A DNA stretch of 64,000 nucleotides. It comes from Gigaspora rosea. Lineage: Eukaryota > Glomeromycota > Glomeromycetes > Diversisporales > Gigasporaceae. The DNA is taken from assembly GCA_003550325.1 (NCBI GenBank), contig QKWP01000012.1, forward strand, positions 138,422 to 202,421. Direction: 5' to 3'. The position numbers were made by a program, and so were the translations under genes. Positions 45,123-56,934 of the stretch are shown piece after piece. Positions within the stretch are counted from its first letter, which is position 1. Each line of letters opens with the position of its first letter. A model generated the notes under the pieces. It did not search any database. It saw only the letters and a program-made list of their open reading frames with translations, and had not been told where the DNA came from.

Positions 45123-47183
45123 GTGTTGCCGACTATATCGGCAACAAGTAACTCGAACACATACAGCCTGCTAGAGGCGACAAAAGAAGTAATAGACTCG
45201 GTAGATATGCAGATAGACAGCGACGAAAATGAACATAAGCACGTCAAACTATCGTCGGAAGAGGTCCTGCAAGTACCCACTATAATACACGAATCGTTCA
45301 CAGAAAACGTAGAAGCAGCAAAAAGTGGCGAAACCCGTCAACTATAATTCCACCTACTATGACATCAACGCTGGTAACCACCAGAACAAAGGAATCTGAA
45401 AACGAGGTCAAATCCATAATGAGTATGAAATTCTCCCCAAATAATCCATATATAGAAGCTGAACAAGAAAATTCCCATGAAAACAATGGACACATGGAAG
45501 ACATAGAAATTGAAGATCGAAGAATCTCAGGAGCGATCGAAAAAGGAGAGGATCAACAGATTACAGTAAGCACCAATAACGGCATGATCATAGCTGATAC
45601 AAATATGGAAATGGACAAGCTAGAAACTGAATCGACCGGAACAATTGAGGATGAAAATGGAACTAACCCTATCCCAACCTATCAGCACGGTACTCAAAAC
45701 AGGCGATGCACGGAAAAGGAGGCCAAGAGTACAGGACGATACATGGAAAATTATTACACAGAATAGAATAAAGGAAAAATTAAAGATGAACCGTACCTTG
45801 GCTTGAACATGGAGAAATGGACAATAGATAAAATAATCGAGGCGTTCAAAAGCGAATCAGAATTTGCGGTGCTAATAATAGACAAAGGTCACGCCACCCA
45901 TGGCAAATAAGTAACCAAAATCGATTAACGAAAAGTTCGAAAACAAGGACACGACCTTTTTCAAATCATTCAACAGGCAGAAGGAATTGCGCCCCCAACA
46001 CCAACAAGATTTCTTGCATCTCCTAGAAAAAGCACTAACAAAATACAAAGCCCAGCATGACATCTGTAGGATGAGCAAGAATAACAAGGACGAGATATTT
46101 GAAGGATTGAGAATCAAATTAGCTATAGCCTACTTCCAGAGCATAGATATACTAGACGATGATGAGCAGGAAGTCACAAAAAAGATATTCTATTTAGCTG
46201 GGTTCGCAAAAATGGAAATAAAACCGCCCTTCGAAAGGGTGCGCAGAATGGTGAGGGAAACTAGACATGATATGCTAACAAAGCTCCCAGAAACGCCGGA
46301 ATCTATAATGGAAGAGATGAAACATTTATTGCCATTTGAGCTTTCAATACAAGATAGAAGACAGACTGGTCGCATAGTAGTGGCACTATACCAAGTGTTC
46401 AGGTTTACTCGACTCCCAGAAGCTTACTTCGCTAATCAACTACAGAAATTACCAGACCACCCAGAAGAACTTCTGGAGCAGTTCCACAGACTTTTCCCAA
46501 TAACAGAAAGAGGGGATTTGAGAGATATACTGGAGTACTGCTCGCAGCTTCAGCAATATTACACCTTCGACAAACTGCCTGAAACGTACTTCAACGCCCT
46601 TCCAAAAAATCTGCAATTACTAGCTATGCCACAAGAATTAAAAGAACAACTGCGAAACCTCTTCCCATGTAAATCTACGGATGCGGAAGCGTTCAAAACC
46701 TTCATAGATCTGTTAAGAGAACACTACTCATTTACAAGGGTACCAAAAACATTCTTTGTAGAAAAGCAACGTCTGCCTCATAACCCAAGGGATCTCAATT
46801 TAAAAGGACAATATACATTCCCAATAACAGAAACAGAGAAAATTTCGGCATTCATAAAGGAAGTAAAAGGGGAATATCGCATACAAACCCCACTCCCGAA
46901 ACAGTACTCGGACCTGAATTTCACAAACAAACCGGACCTACCAGATAACCCAGAACAAATTACAGAAATAGATCTCAAGGTGCCCATAACCACTACGAAA
47001 TTATTAGTAGAAGCGGCAAGAGAACTGAGAAAGATATACTTCTTTAGACAAATCCCGTCAGATTGGATCAAAATACCTAAAATAATACCAAATCCACACG
47101 AAACTACAGATGGGAATAAATTGCGCTTACCTAAGACATTAGAAGATCTAAAAAAAATTATCGAGCACTACCCACTTCGCTAG
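45123..47183 (+). pseudogene. LINE ORF1: acidic N-terminus plus ~53-aa tandem repeats
   Basis: Function in the LINE is presumably RNA binding and RNP assembly, but no zinc knuckle, RRM or coiled coil is visible. Pieces: 45123-45347 and 45359-45766 (acidic, Glu/Asp/Asn-rich; frameshift at an A-run near 45318), a segment DEPYLGLNMEKWTIDKIIEA read through stops TAG 45764 and TAA 45908, a second frameshift near 45915, then an open stretch to 47183. That last part contains about five repeats of ~53 residues: FTRLPEAYFANQLQKLP, FDKLPETYFNALPKNLQ, FTRVPKTFFVEKQRLP and so on, each followed by PEEL..Q...LFPIT and a helix such as FIDLLREHYS. No ATG opens the final frame, so the true start lies in the damaged 5' part. 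The repeats are not a domain I recognise. Confidence 0.75.
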
Positions 47184-47255
47184 GAGATAACTCTCCCAAT
47201 TGTAAACACGAGAATATAGCTGAAACAACCGAGATCTTGAGTACATACTTCCAAT

Positions 47256-50200
47256 TTGAAGATTTATCTCCATATATACTCCAACTCCCGGACTTACCGA
47301 AGTACGAGTGGCGAATCTTCGACAATGACAATGACATCTGAAACAATACAGGACCTGTCCTCTTACCCGGAGGAGCCGAATGAACAACAAGCTGACAATG
47401 ATAATCTACTACCACAACCATTTCAATTTGATGATACACAAACCCTAAAAATAGCTAACCATAATGTCCAAGGCCTAAATGTGGGTATAAAACTACAACA
47501 ATGGCTAGAATACTGTGCAAACGCCCAAATTCATATAATTGCAATAACTGAAACCAAACTTTCACAATCTACTCAATCGGAATTGACCTTATCCAATCCG
47601 TTATACAAGATCTACACATCTAATTGCGATAAAGAGACAACCCTAATTCGAGAAGCAAGTATGGGAGTAGCGATAGCTATACACCCAGTGCTGCAAACAT
47701 ATATATTTAATATAGAAACATGTCCAGGCATGGCGCTAATGATAGAATTTCACTTCCCAAGAAACAATAAGACTAGAATGATAGTAGTCTACATTCTGTC
47801 CACAGTTACGGTGCAATCAGAAAATGCGAAGAGGAGGATAGAAGGTTGGGTCACCACAGGGATGAAGAAACAAATGAACATAATAGTCATGGGGAACTTC
47901 AACGAGAATATAAATAGGAAAACACTTCCTAAGACCCACATTCTGAGACAACTGCAAGACGCCGATCTGATAAGCTTGTTGGACTTCCACGACATAAGCG
48001 AACCAACCTGGGCATGCAGAGATAGCTCTAGTCAAATCGATGACATCTGGGTTAGTTACTCAATACTGCTAAACCTAAACGAACCCCAGCTTATAGATGT
48101 GGAAGAATCGACAAAAAGTGACCATAAAATAATAATTACAGAAATAAACATGGATGAGCCAGTAAGGGGAATGAGACGAAAGAAAATAAAGAAAAAGACA
48201 TATCTATACGATAGAATGGACGAAGACAAGTGGAAAGAATTCGCTGCTACGGTTAGCAGAACAATGGAAAACAGTAATTGGCAAAACACAATCATTACTG
48301 ACGAAATAGCGCTAAACAAGTATTGGATAGCAATACATGAAACAATAAAGGCAGCAGCTAATAAACATATCCCATATACGTACTCCACGCCGAAGACCTT
48401 CTATGCACATACATTTAAAGCAACCCAATTACACAGAGCCCTTGGCCTGTGCAACAAGATTACAAGTAATATCAAGAACTAAATATACCGCTAGAAGAAA
48501 TAGAAACTGCAGTCTTAATTAAGAAATTGAACGACACAATTGCCAAAATAAAAAAGCTAACCGGGATGGATATAGAAGTCTTTACAAGGAAAATGTTCAC
48601 TAAGGCAAGCTATGAAATAACGGTACAAAAATGGAAAGCAGTCCAATGTACGGTCTATAAGGCAAGAAAGTTGGAAAATCAAAACGAAAGATCGGCAACG
48701 GTGAAGGGATACATAGATAAAAGATATCGAAATCTGAGGGAAAATACCACCAAGATGATTGATAGTATACTGGGAAGACATACTGATGCAGTGACATTTA
48801 ACAACGTGAATAATGGTGAATCGATAATAACAGATCCTAGGGAGATCAAGAATGCAACCAAAGCCCATTTCTATAGGCGGACAAAGTCGAACCCAATGGA
48901 CCAAAAAGAATTCGAAGAAGAATGGAGGCAAGACTATAAGCCGAAAGGAAATATAAATATAGAGGACTACAAAATACTTGAAGCAGAAATTAGTCAAGAA
49001 GAGGTAATACAAACAATAAAAGCGGCTCCGTTACATAAGGCTACTAGTCAAACGATAATATCAAACGAGATGCTCAAGAAACTGCCAACTAGGGGATATG
49101 AAGTGATCACAAAAGGCCTCAATGCATGTGTTAAGATCAGGACAATACCATTTATATGGAAGAAAGGCTTGATCTGGCCTATATCAAAACGACCAAAATA
49201 TAACAATGATCTAAGTCAGACGAGACCAATAACTCTGATAGAGCATTTGCACAAGATTTTAACTAAAATTATAACAAATAGACTGAATGACATCCTAATA
49301 AAGATTAAGGCCCTCTCTCTAGCAAATAGCATGGCTCTCCCTAATACCTCAACCATCCAGCTGATACAACAATTAAGTCATATACAAGAGGTGCACACAT
49401 TATGAAAAAGAAGCTATGGATTATATTCCAAGACATGTCCAAGGCCTACGATACTGTTCACATCCCTCTACTAAAGTTAGCATTACAGAGAATCAAAATC
49501 CCGGAGGCCGTAATTGAATTAATCATAAATATCTTCAATGGAAGAACTAATAGGGTAATAACAACACTGAGAAAAACGGAGGCGTACGATGTATATGAAG
49601 GAATAGACCAGGGAGAGACGTTATCGCCGATACTATGGCGAATTTACTATGATCTCCTTATAGAAAAGGTAACAAAAAAACATGAAGGGTACGTAATGAC
49701 AGCAGTAATACTGACGAATCAGAGAATAAGTCATAAGATATCAGTACTCGCTTACATAGACGACACGGCCTGGATAGCAACATCAAGACACCAAATGGAG
49801 CAGATACTAGCAACAGCAACATCTTTCTTTAAAATGGCAAAAATTAAAGTGAACCCTAACAAGTCAGTCCTTTTCCACAATGAGATCGGTGATACACAGC
49901 CAATAAGATTCCAAAATACTGAGATCTACAATATAGAGAAAGATACACCAGTAAGATACCTAGGGGTATATATGGTTAGTAAAGAAGAGAAGCCACAAAC
50001 GCCTATACGAAAAGATCATCCATGAAGCACAACTAAGCATAAAAAGGTTGAGAAAAGCGAACATAACAGCGAAACAAGCCATATACATGATAAATACGGT
50101 GATCATGACCAAACTAGCATACAGAATCCAAAACACTGCTTTACCTCTTAACAAAAGAGAGAAACTTGATGCGCAAATAGCAACACTAGTAAAGCATAAA

Positions 50201-52513
50201 GCAACTCTAGCAAAAAGTATTCCATCGTCGACACTATACAACCCCCACATATATGGTCTCCACAGCTGCACACAAATACAGACATCACAACATATTAGCT
50301 TGATTAACAACCAATTAAACTCAAGGGACTTTGACTCACAGACACTCAAAGTTCGTATGCAGCAACTCCAAAACGTGGCAAACACTAATATTTCAATACT
50401 AAAGAAGTTACCAGTACTCACACCAGCGGAGGCATCAACTACGACTGCAATAATGTTAAAGGAAATGCATGAGAAAGACATCCAAATATCAAGGAACATT
50501 AATATTTGGCCAATTCCGGACCAAGGAAAGGGTACATCTATAAATGTAATATTGCAGACCCTAAAAGGCGCAGAGAAAATCAAAAAACAATTAAATGTTC
50601 ATAATATCAAGTATATAGAACAATTCCTTAATATAGATGCCTCAAAACTGACCACGTGGAAAGGCCTACACCATAATATACAAAAGATTCTCAGGGGAAG
50701 ACAACCTAAATGGTTCGCTCAAATAGGGGAGCAGATATGAAACAATGAATCTCCAGCAACGAGCCTATTAAGACACAATAACTATATATGGGGAAAATGC
50801 CAAAATAATTTCACAAAATGGGTCATTACACACGACGAGATGATAGGAAAAATAACAAGCAAAGACAATAAGACCATCACCATGAAACACTTTGTTTTTA
50901 GCGGGAATATTGAAAAAGCATTAATACTATGCAACATATGCGATCAAAGTTAGCATGAATGTAAATGGAAATACTGTCATATAGTGAGACCGATAAACAA
51001 CTGCTCACCGATACAAGTCGATAGTAAAAAGAGATGGCATGCGGACCCAGCAAATTTCAACCAGCATAAGACAAAATAGTATAAGCAGGAAATAGAACTG
51101 AATATTCCAGGGAAGTACTTGATTACGAACAAATTCTGCAAAGTATTCGGAGAAGTTTACGAAAAAGTGTGGGAGAGGTACCAATCATTCAAAAAGCAAC
51201 CCTTAACCATACGTGTAGACTATATAAAGATGACGGTAGAAGGAATAAAAGTTCCCTGTAGTATATTAGAAATAGCCCAATATAACATTAAATGAAAACT
51301 AGTTAGAGGCATGCCATTTATCACGTGATATTTTTTACTTAGTAGCCACCCCTATCTATGTATGGTGTGATCACTTTATCTAATTCTGATTGATTAATAT
51401 AATATATAGACATGATCACTACCTCTGACCATGTATCCATGGTAAAAATCACGTGATAAATGGCATGCCCTTAACAAGAACTGGCCCTCAAAAGAAAAAA
51501 TGGTAGTGACGGCACTATTATTACTATGGACAATGATACCAATCGGAATTGAATTAAGAATTCTGACCAACATACCAGAGGTTGAAAAAATGGTCAACAA
51601 TATAGAACGAACACAACCACATTGAATTGATACACTAATAAGAATGGACTATGGAGCATATTATACAAGCCTGTACACCATAATAGGGTCAAAAGAAAGC
51701 AGAACCACGATAACTGAAAAAGAAAGAAATGGTGAACCCGATGATAAAGCAGTAAATATAGTGGTAGAATTTGACCCAATGGTGATAGTACATCATAAAT
51801 TTATACTACAATTCAATGACCTAACCACAACTTACACACCTAGAAAACTATTGAAAATTCTAGATAAAGCGTCAAAAATCAATTCATAGAGAATGCAAAA
51901 CCGTATACGAGAATGGAACCAAGTCTACAATAAGATTAATTGGAAGCTAACATATGCGCATATCAACTACCACAGTAGACCGTTAGCCAGACACACCGAT
52001 CCGAAAGAGTCGCGAATAAAAACATTTAAAGTGAAAATACTAAATAACGAGCTCCCCACAACTACCAAATATACTGAAAGTACCTGTTTACTATGTAGAC
52101 AAGCAGAAGATGACGCGACCCATTGGTTATCATGCACACAGAACACAACTAAAGTGAACCAATGTATCGAAGAGGTATTAGAAAAATTGTCAAACAAGAT
52201 AAAGATAGACAATACAAAGACCACAGAATATATAAGAAAGTTCAAGGAGATATACTTAACAGGAAAACTGCCGCTTGCAGTAGTTACGGACGAATTACTA
52301 GCACCGTTAACAAAAAGAAACGAAGCAATCAAATGCACGCCCACAGTTCACCATAAGATTATCAAAAGGATACATAAAGATATCTGGATACCAAATCGAG
52401 TGGCAATACATACCCTGGAATATAATTACCCGAAGTTACGACATCAATTCGGAGAGGAGAAAAAAAGGGCACCGCTCAGAGAAAGAATTAAACTACCAAA
52501 AATGGTTAATTAG
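47256..52513 (+). pseudogene. LINE ORF2: AP endonuclease, reverse transcriptase, RNase H-like
   Basis: First ATG in frame is 47325. Endonuclease (from ~47445): NHNVQGL, ITETKL, GNFN at 47892-47903 (GDFN expected), SSSQIDDIW, SDHK. Reverse transcriptase (~49100-50000): RPITL, FQDMSKAYD (49426-49452), GIDQGETLSPILW and AYIDDTAW (49750-49773), so the catalytic Asp pair survives. Then a CNICDQ...HECKWKYC zinc-type motif (~50930), an RNase H-like region (NWPSKEK, ILTNI where TD is expected, NGEPDDKAV) and a final CLLCRQAEDDATHWLSC CCHC motif (~52086-52136). Frameshifts lie near 48470, 49400 and 49980. In-frame stops: TGA 50738, TAG 50951, TAG 51077, TGA 51293, TGA 51623, TAG 51887. A 165-bp MITE interrupts the RNase H part. 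Identity is secure; activity is not possible without repair. Confidence 0.93.
51306..51470. mobile_element. 165-bp Harbinger-like MITE inside LINE ORF2
   Basis: Ends GAGGCATGCCATTTATCACG and, inverted, GGGCATGCCATTTATCACG, with TTA flanking both sides (51303-51305, 51471-51473). No ORF. It post-dates the LINE, making three nesting levels here. Confidence 0.88.
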
Positions 52514-53432
52514 CTTTATAAACTTTAATACCTCCCCGAACACAGTTATAGATACATAAACCAGAGGTCTCGACCGATCTGGCAAAGATTTAGGTCTGGA
52601 GTAAAGTAGCTCTATCCTTTTTTCCAATAGTTTGAAATTGTAATCTTACTTTTGTAATAATTATTTTTTTTCATTAATAAACGGAACTGAGGAAAGACCT
52701 CTCTTTAAAAAAAAAAAAATAAAAAAAAAATAAAAAATAAATAAACTTTATCATTGAATAACTTTGAACCAGTATCCATTTTGGATAATTTTACTACCAA
52801 AATGCTTGTCTCAGTAAGACGATTCTAATGAACCTAAAATCGTTAAATTCTGATCACAGAATTTCAAGATCGTTATAGATTTGTGTTATTTTTAATTAAT
52901 TTAATATATTTTATATTAAAATAACACGATCTTGGGATCCCACGATCAGAATTTAACAATTTTAGATTTATTAGAATCGTTTTACTGAGACGAGCATTTT
53001 GGTAGTAAAATCATCTAAAACGGATCACTGGTTCACAAGTTATTCAATGTTAAAGTTTATAAGATCTTTAATAATAATTTTTAATATATACAAAACTAAT
53101 ATAATTAAAGCAATACAAATTTATAATGATCTTGGGATCCAGTAATTGCATTTTGATGATTTTAGTCTCGTTAGAATCGTCTCATTGAGACGAACATTTT
53201 GGTAGTAAAATTATCCAAAACGGATTATTGGTTCAAATTTTATTTAATATTAAATTTAAAAAATTTTTAAAATTTTAAAAAATTTTAGCCAATCAAATTG
53301 CAGTATTTATGATCAGGTAGGGGGAAGGGGGTAGCTGCTTAGTAGCAAAATATCAGCTAATAAACGGCCTCCCCTAACTACAGATAAAATATGTATACAT
53401 ACATAATCTTATTACTCACCTCTAGGGTTTAC

Positions 53433-53600
53433 TGGGCCTAATCGGGTCTAATCAGGTATATTACTGAGGCCCGGGACCAGCTCGATATTTTTTAGGCTCA
53501 ATTCAGGCCCGGCCTGCTTTATAAAAATGTGAGCCTGAAACTAGGCCCGAGCCCAATCCAGCCTACTAATTTCTGGGTTTAGCTCAGCCCACTTTATAAC
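53433..53600. repeat. GC-richer GGGCC/GGCCC repeat scrap
   Basis: Clusters of TGGGCCTAATCGGG, GAGGCCCGGGACC, AGGCCCGGCCTG and AGGCCCGAGCCC in partly inverted order, similar in style to 41080-41290. Probably a hAT-type MITE; ends not fixed. Confidence 0.4.
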
Positions 53601-53699
53601 AAGTTTAAAATCTAATCACAAAATTCCAAGATTGAACTAAATTTATATATTATTATATATAATAATAGAATTTAATATATCAGATATAATAGGATTGCT

Positions 53700-54925
53700 A
53701 TGTCTACTATAGTTATACAAGATTTTCTATTTTTAGTATTCACTCTAATCTTAATTCTAATACTAAATAATATAACCTTAGAATATAATATAAAGAGTGG
53801 ACTTTTAACTATAATGGCTTTTTTAACTAATCAAATTGGTTTTTGTTAGCTTCTATATACTCTACATATAAAAATTTTAACCAATTAAATTAGTTTCTTT
53901 ATAACTCTAACTCTAACCCTAAAAACTAATAAATAAACCTTCTTTGGCTTCTAATTAAAAGTTGTAGAGCTCATTTTTTGATTCTAATAGTGTTAAATCA
54001 TTAAAATCAGTCTAGTAAATTCCAAAAGACTTGGGATCAAAGAAAAAAACTTAAGAATTAGCAAATTTACTGTTATACAAGTATTATAGAAAAATGAGAA
54101 CCCCAAAATATCTACAAAAGGGCAAGATTTTACAAAAATTGCTAAATATAAAAAGATCTGCAAGAAAAAAGACAAAAATAAGCAAACTAATTACTATTAA
54201 AAGAAATAATCTGCACAAAAAAGACCAAAAATAAGCAAACTAAATCCCTACCCCTCTCTATATATTTCAGGGTCCTGAAAAATGCATTAAATAAGATTGT
54301 AATTTGCACAGAATTTTATTATTACAATTAACTTTGGGCTTTTAAATAAAGTTGTTTTTTGACTCAAAAAAATACTATTTTTTTAAACCAAGTTGTTTTT
54401 TAGTAAAATTTTTTATTATAATAAAAAAAATTTTTTAAAATATATGTAAAGAAACAAATATAAAGATAGAAAAAAGTTATTAAATAAAAAAATATAATTT
54501 GTACAAAATTTTATTATTATAATTGATTTTGAACGTTTAAATAAAGTTGTTCTTTGGCTTAAAAAATGCTAGTTTCTTAAAATTAGTTTTATTGTTTTCT
54601 TAGTAGATTTTTTTATAATGATAAAAAATTTATTAAAACATATATAAAAAAAATGAATAGTTTGTATAATAGTAAATTTGTTAATTCTTATGTTTTTTCT
54701 TTGATCCCAAGTACTTTGGAATCCACTGGACTAATTTTGATAATTTAATAAGCTCTACAACTTTTAATTAGAAGCCAAAAAAGGTTTACTTATTAGTTTT
54801 TAGAATTAGAATTAGAATTAGAATTAAAGTTAAATTTAGATTTAGATTTATTATGAATACTAAAAATAAAAAATCCTGTATAACTATAGTGAAAATAGCA
54901 AAATGCTATAGTGAAAATAGAGTAT
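53700..54925. mobile_element. Large foldback with AGCTCTACAACTTTTAATTAG arms
   Basis: Left arm ~53700-54080 and right arm ~54660-54925 are inverted copies: ACTATAGTTATACA, AAACCTTCTTTGGCTTCTAA, AAAGTTGTAGAGCTC, CTTGGGATCAAAGAAAAAA. Between them lie AT-rich repeats and a further insertion (54099-54276). No ORF. Confidence 0.7.
54099..54276. mobile_element. MITE copy with ACCCCAAAATAT ends
   Basis: Left AACCCCAAAATATCTACAAA and right TATATATTTCAGGGTCCT, with repeated GATCTGCA and AATAAGCAAACTAA inside. Same family as 62225-62403. Confidence 0.6.
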
Positions 54926-55799
54926 AGATATTTATTAGATGAGTTCCACCTCTTAAAAGAGTACCTCCTCCCCCCCTACCTAATACTAAACTAGCCAATC
55001 AAATTCAAGCAAATAATATATAAAGACTGGACCCAGTTTGGTTTAGATTTGGTCTGAAGTCTGCAAGCTAGTCCAAAAATAATATGTTTCTATATATTTT
55101 TTGTTGCTAAACAAGATTACTTAATGCATAAAGTTAGAATTAATTAGTAAAATTTTGTGAATCATAAGATTTTATAGAATTTAATTATAATTCACAAATT
55201 TTCATTAATTAATTCTAACTTTATACACTAAGTAAACATATGAAACATTTAAAAATACAACAAATTGGCATAATTGTTTTTATTTTATTGAAATTTAGAT
55301 ATTAGATACATAATTTTTGATTTTTGATCAAAAAAGTCAAATTTAAGCATCTTTTCTCCAAATTTCAAGTAAAATAAAAACAATTCTGCTGATTTAATAT
55401 ACTTTTAGTTTCTAAATAAATTTATTTAGTGCAAGAAGTTAGAATTAATTAGTAAAATTTGTGAATTATAAGATTTATAGAATTTTATTAATAAAATTCT
55501 ATAAAATCTTATAATTCACAAATTTTTATTAATTATTTCTAACTTTATACACTAATTAAACATGTTCAGTATTTAAAAATACATCAAATCGGCATAATTG
55601 TTTTTATTTTACTTAAAATTTAAATATTAGATGCATAATTTTTGATTTTTGATCAAAAAAGTTAAATTTAAACATCTTTTCTTAAATTTCAAGTAAAATA
55701 AAAACAATCCTGCTGATTTAATGTATTTTTAGATTTGAATAAGTTTATTTAGTGCATGAAGTTAGAATTAATTAGTAAAATTTTATGAAACTTAGATTT

Positions 55800-56556
55800 T
55801 TTTTAAATTTCCTTTGGGGTTTTATCCCTAAAGATCGCGTTTAGCGATCTTTTATTAAGATTATTTGTTTTTTTAATTACAATTTTTAGTAATACATTTT
55901 ATTATCATGCTGGACTAGTTGTACAACCTAATTCTATACTTAGTCATCCAGAAATCACTTATTCTAGATACCCAGCCTGCCAGTGGTGTTATCAGTTTTC
56001 TAACTTTTTTTGGAACCTCTAGTTGTCCATACTGACCAAGTCAAAGGTGAGAGCAGAACATATCTCAGTACATCCTTCCTTTGACCTACCGAAGTTTTAG
56101 CTTCCAACTTTGTCCAGGTCCTTTAGTTATCTGTACCGACCGGGTAGCCAGACTCAGGGAAATTATTTCAGTACTTCTTTTCTTCAGCCTTCCAAAGTTT
56201 TATGGTCTCCTTCCATTTCGGTTTAGGACTGGGCCATTCTGAGTTTATCTGTGATCCTTTTCCTTTATCAGGTTAGTGTGACTTGCCATTTTTATCATAT
56301 TACTATTCAACCGGAATTTCACCGGAAGTATTCATTTATTCAACCAGAATTTCACTGCAACTATTCATTATTTTCCTTATTTAGCAACAGGACAGATTAA
56401 TGTGGTTAAATTAGCCAACCGCGGCTCTAGCATCCTAATTCAGTCCATCTATCTTATAACGAGTATAGTTTTTCTTTTGTCCACTAGTAGGGGTTGAACT
56501 GGCGACCTTATATTTGGTAACCTGGGAACTTAACCACTTACGCTATGACCCGCAGA
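55800..56556 (-). mobile_element. tRNA-derived SINE on the minus strand
   Basis: Read on minus, a tRNA-like head (GCGGGTCATAGCG) has an A box TAGCGTAAGTGG (56534-56545) and a B box AGTTCAACCCC (~56489-56500). A ~650-bp GC-richer body follows; it contains an imperfect ~115-bp internal duplication and a ~35-bp one (TTCAACCRGAATTTCAC). The 3' end carries a perfect hairpin AAAGATCGC-TAAAC-GCGATCTTT (55830-55852) and a short A-run. The flanks CTTAGATTTT and TATAAGATTTT may be a degraded target duplication. Confidence 0.8.
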
Positions 56557-56576
56557 TAAATTATAAGATTTTAAAG

Positions 56577-56934
56577 GTAGAGTACTACATCGATCATTTT
56601 CATATATGATTGTCATACAATAAAATTTTTATATAGGTGCAAAAATATGCTATTGATAAAGATTTTTGAGAACGTATCCAATTTTGGCCAAAATTTTGTA
56701 GCATATAGGTCAAACTCTTCTATTTATAGTAGTAAAACTTTAAAGCCACAAATTATATTAAAAAAATCTACTTGTATATAACGTCAATTTTCCTAGGACG
56801 ATTGAGATTTTCCTAGATAGTACAATATATATAACATGCAATAACATATGATTATCATCTGATTTCAATTAAATGTTATTGTAAAAAAAATTAGTAACGT
56901 GATCACTATTAAAATATAGATCGTTGTACTCTAC
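56577..56934. mobile_element. MITE, 358 bp, exact 8-bp TSD
   Basis: Ends GTAGAGTACTACATCGATC and, inverted, GTAGAGTACAACGATC. Flanked by TTTTAAAG on both sides (56569-56576, 56935-56942). It sits in the third palindromic unit of the 55.1-57.3 kb array. The 8-bp duplication suggests hAT, though the ends do not start with CAG or TAG. Confidence 0.8.

Larger units (their letters stand above)
44926..52740 (+). mobile_element. Complete-length non-LTR retrotransposon (LINE), 7.8 kb, 17-bp TSD
   Basis: The element has a 5' leader with hairpin GTTGCCGA-CTATA-TCGGCAAC (45125-45145), ORF1, ORF2 (endonuclease, reverse transcriptase, Zn motif, RNase H remnant, Zn motif) and a 3' UTR that ends in hairpin GAGG-AAAGA-CCTC (52689-52701) and an A-rich tail. 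The exact duplication ATAAACTTTATCATTGA (44909-44925, 52741-52757) shows target-primed insertion of a full copy into a Harbinger-like element. Frameshifts and stops in both ORFs and a MITE at 51306 make it inactive. EN-RT-RNase H order suits the I/Tad1/jockey side of LINE diversity; clade not assigned. Confidence 0.93.
44343..53374. mobile_element. PIF/Harbinger-like foldback split by the LINE
   Basis: Ends GGAGAGCGCCATTTATCACC and, inverted, GGGGAGGCCGTTTATTAGC; TAA on both sides (44340-44342, 53375-53377). The arms 44343-44925 and 52758-53374 are inverted copies (AGCCAATC, TGGTAGTAAAAT, TGATCTTGGGATCC). Removing the LINE and one target copy leaves a ~1.2-kb element. The end sequence CCATTTATCACSTGAT is shared with the small MITE at 51306. 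Confidence 0.7.

Noticed and set aside
48557-49012. 151-residue minus-strand frame opposite the LINE
   Set aside because: Antisense shadow of ORF2; hydrophobic Tyr/Phe/Cys-rich composition is expected from the complement of an A-rich coding strand.
49399-49405. Programmed stop-restart (ATGA overlap) between two parts of the reverse transcriptase
   Set aside because: The overlap falls inside the RT domain, and two further unrelated frameshifts plus six stops in the same ORF make random mutation the simpler reading.
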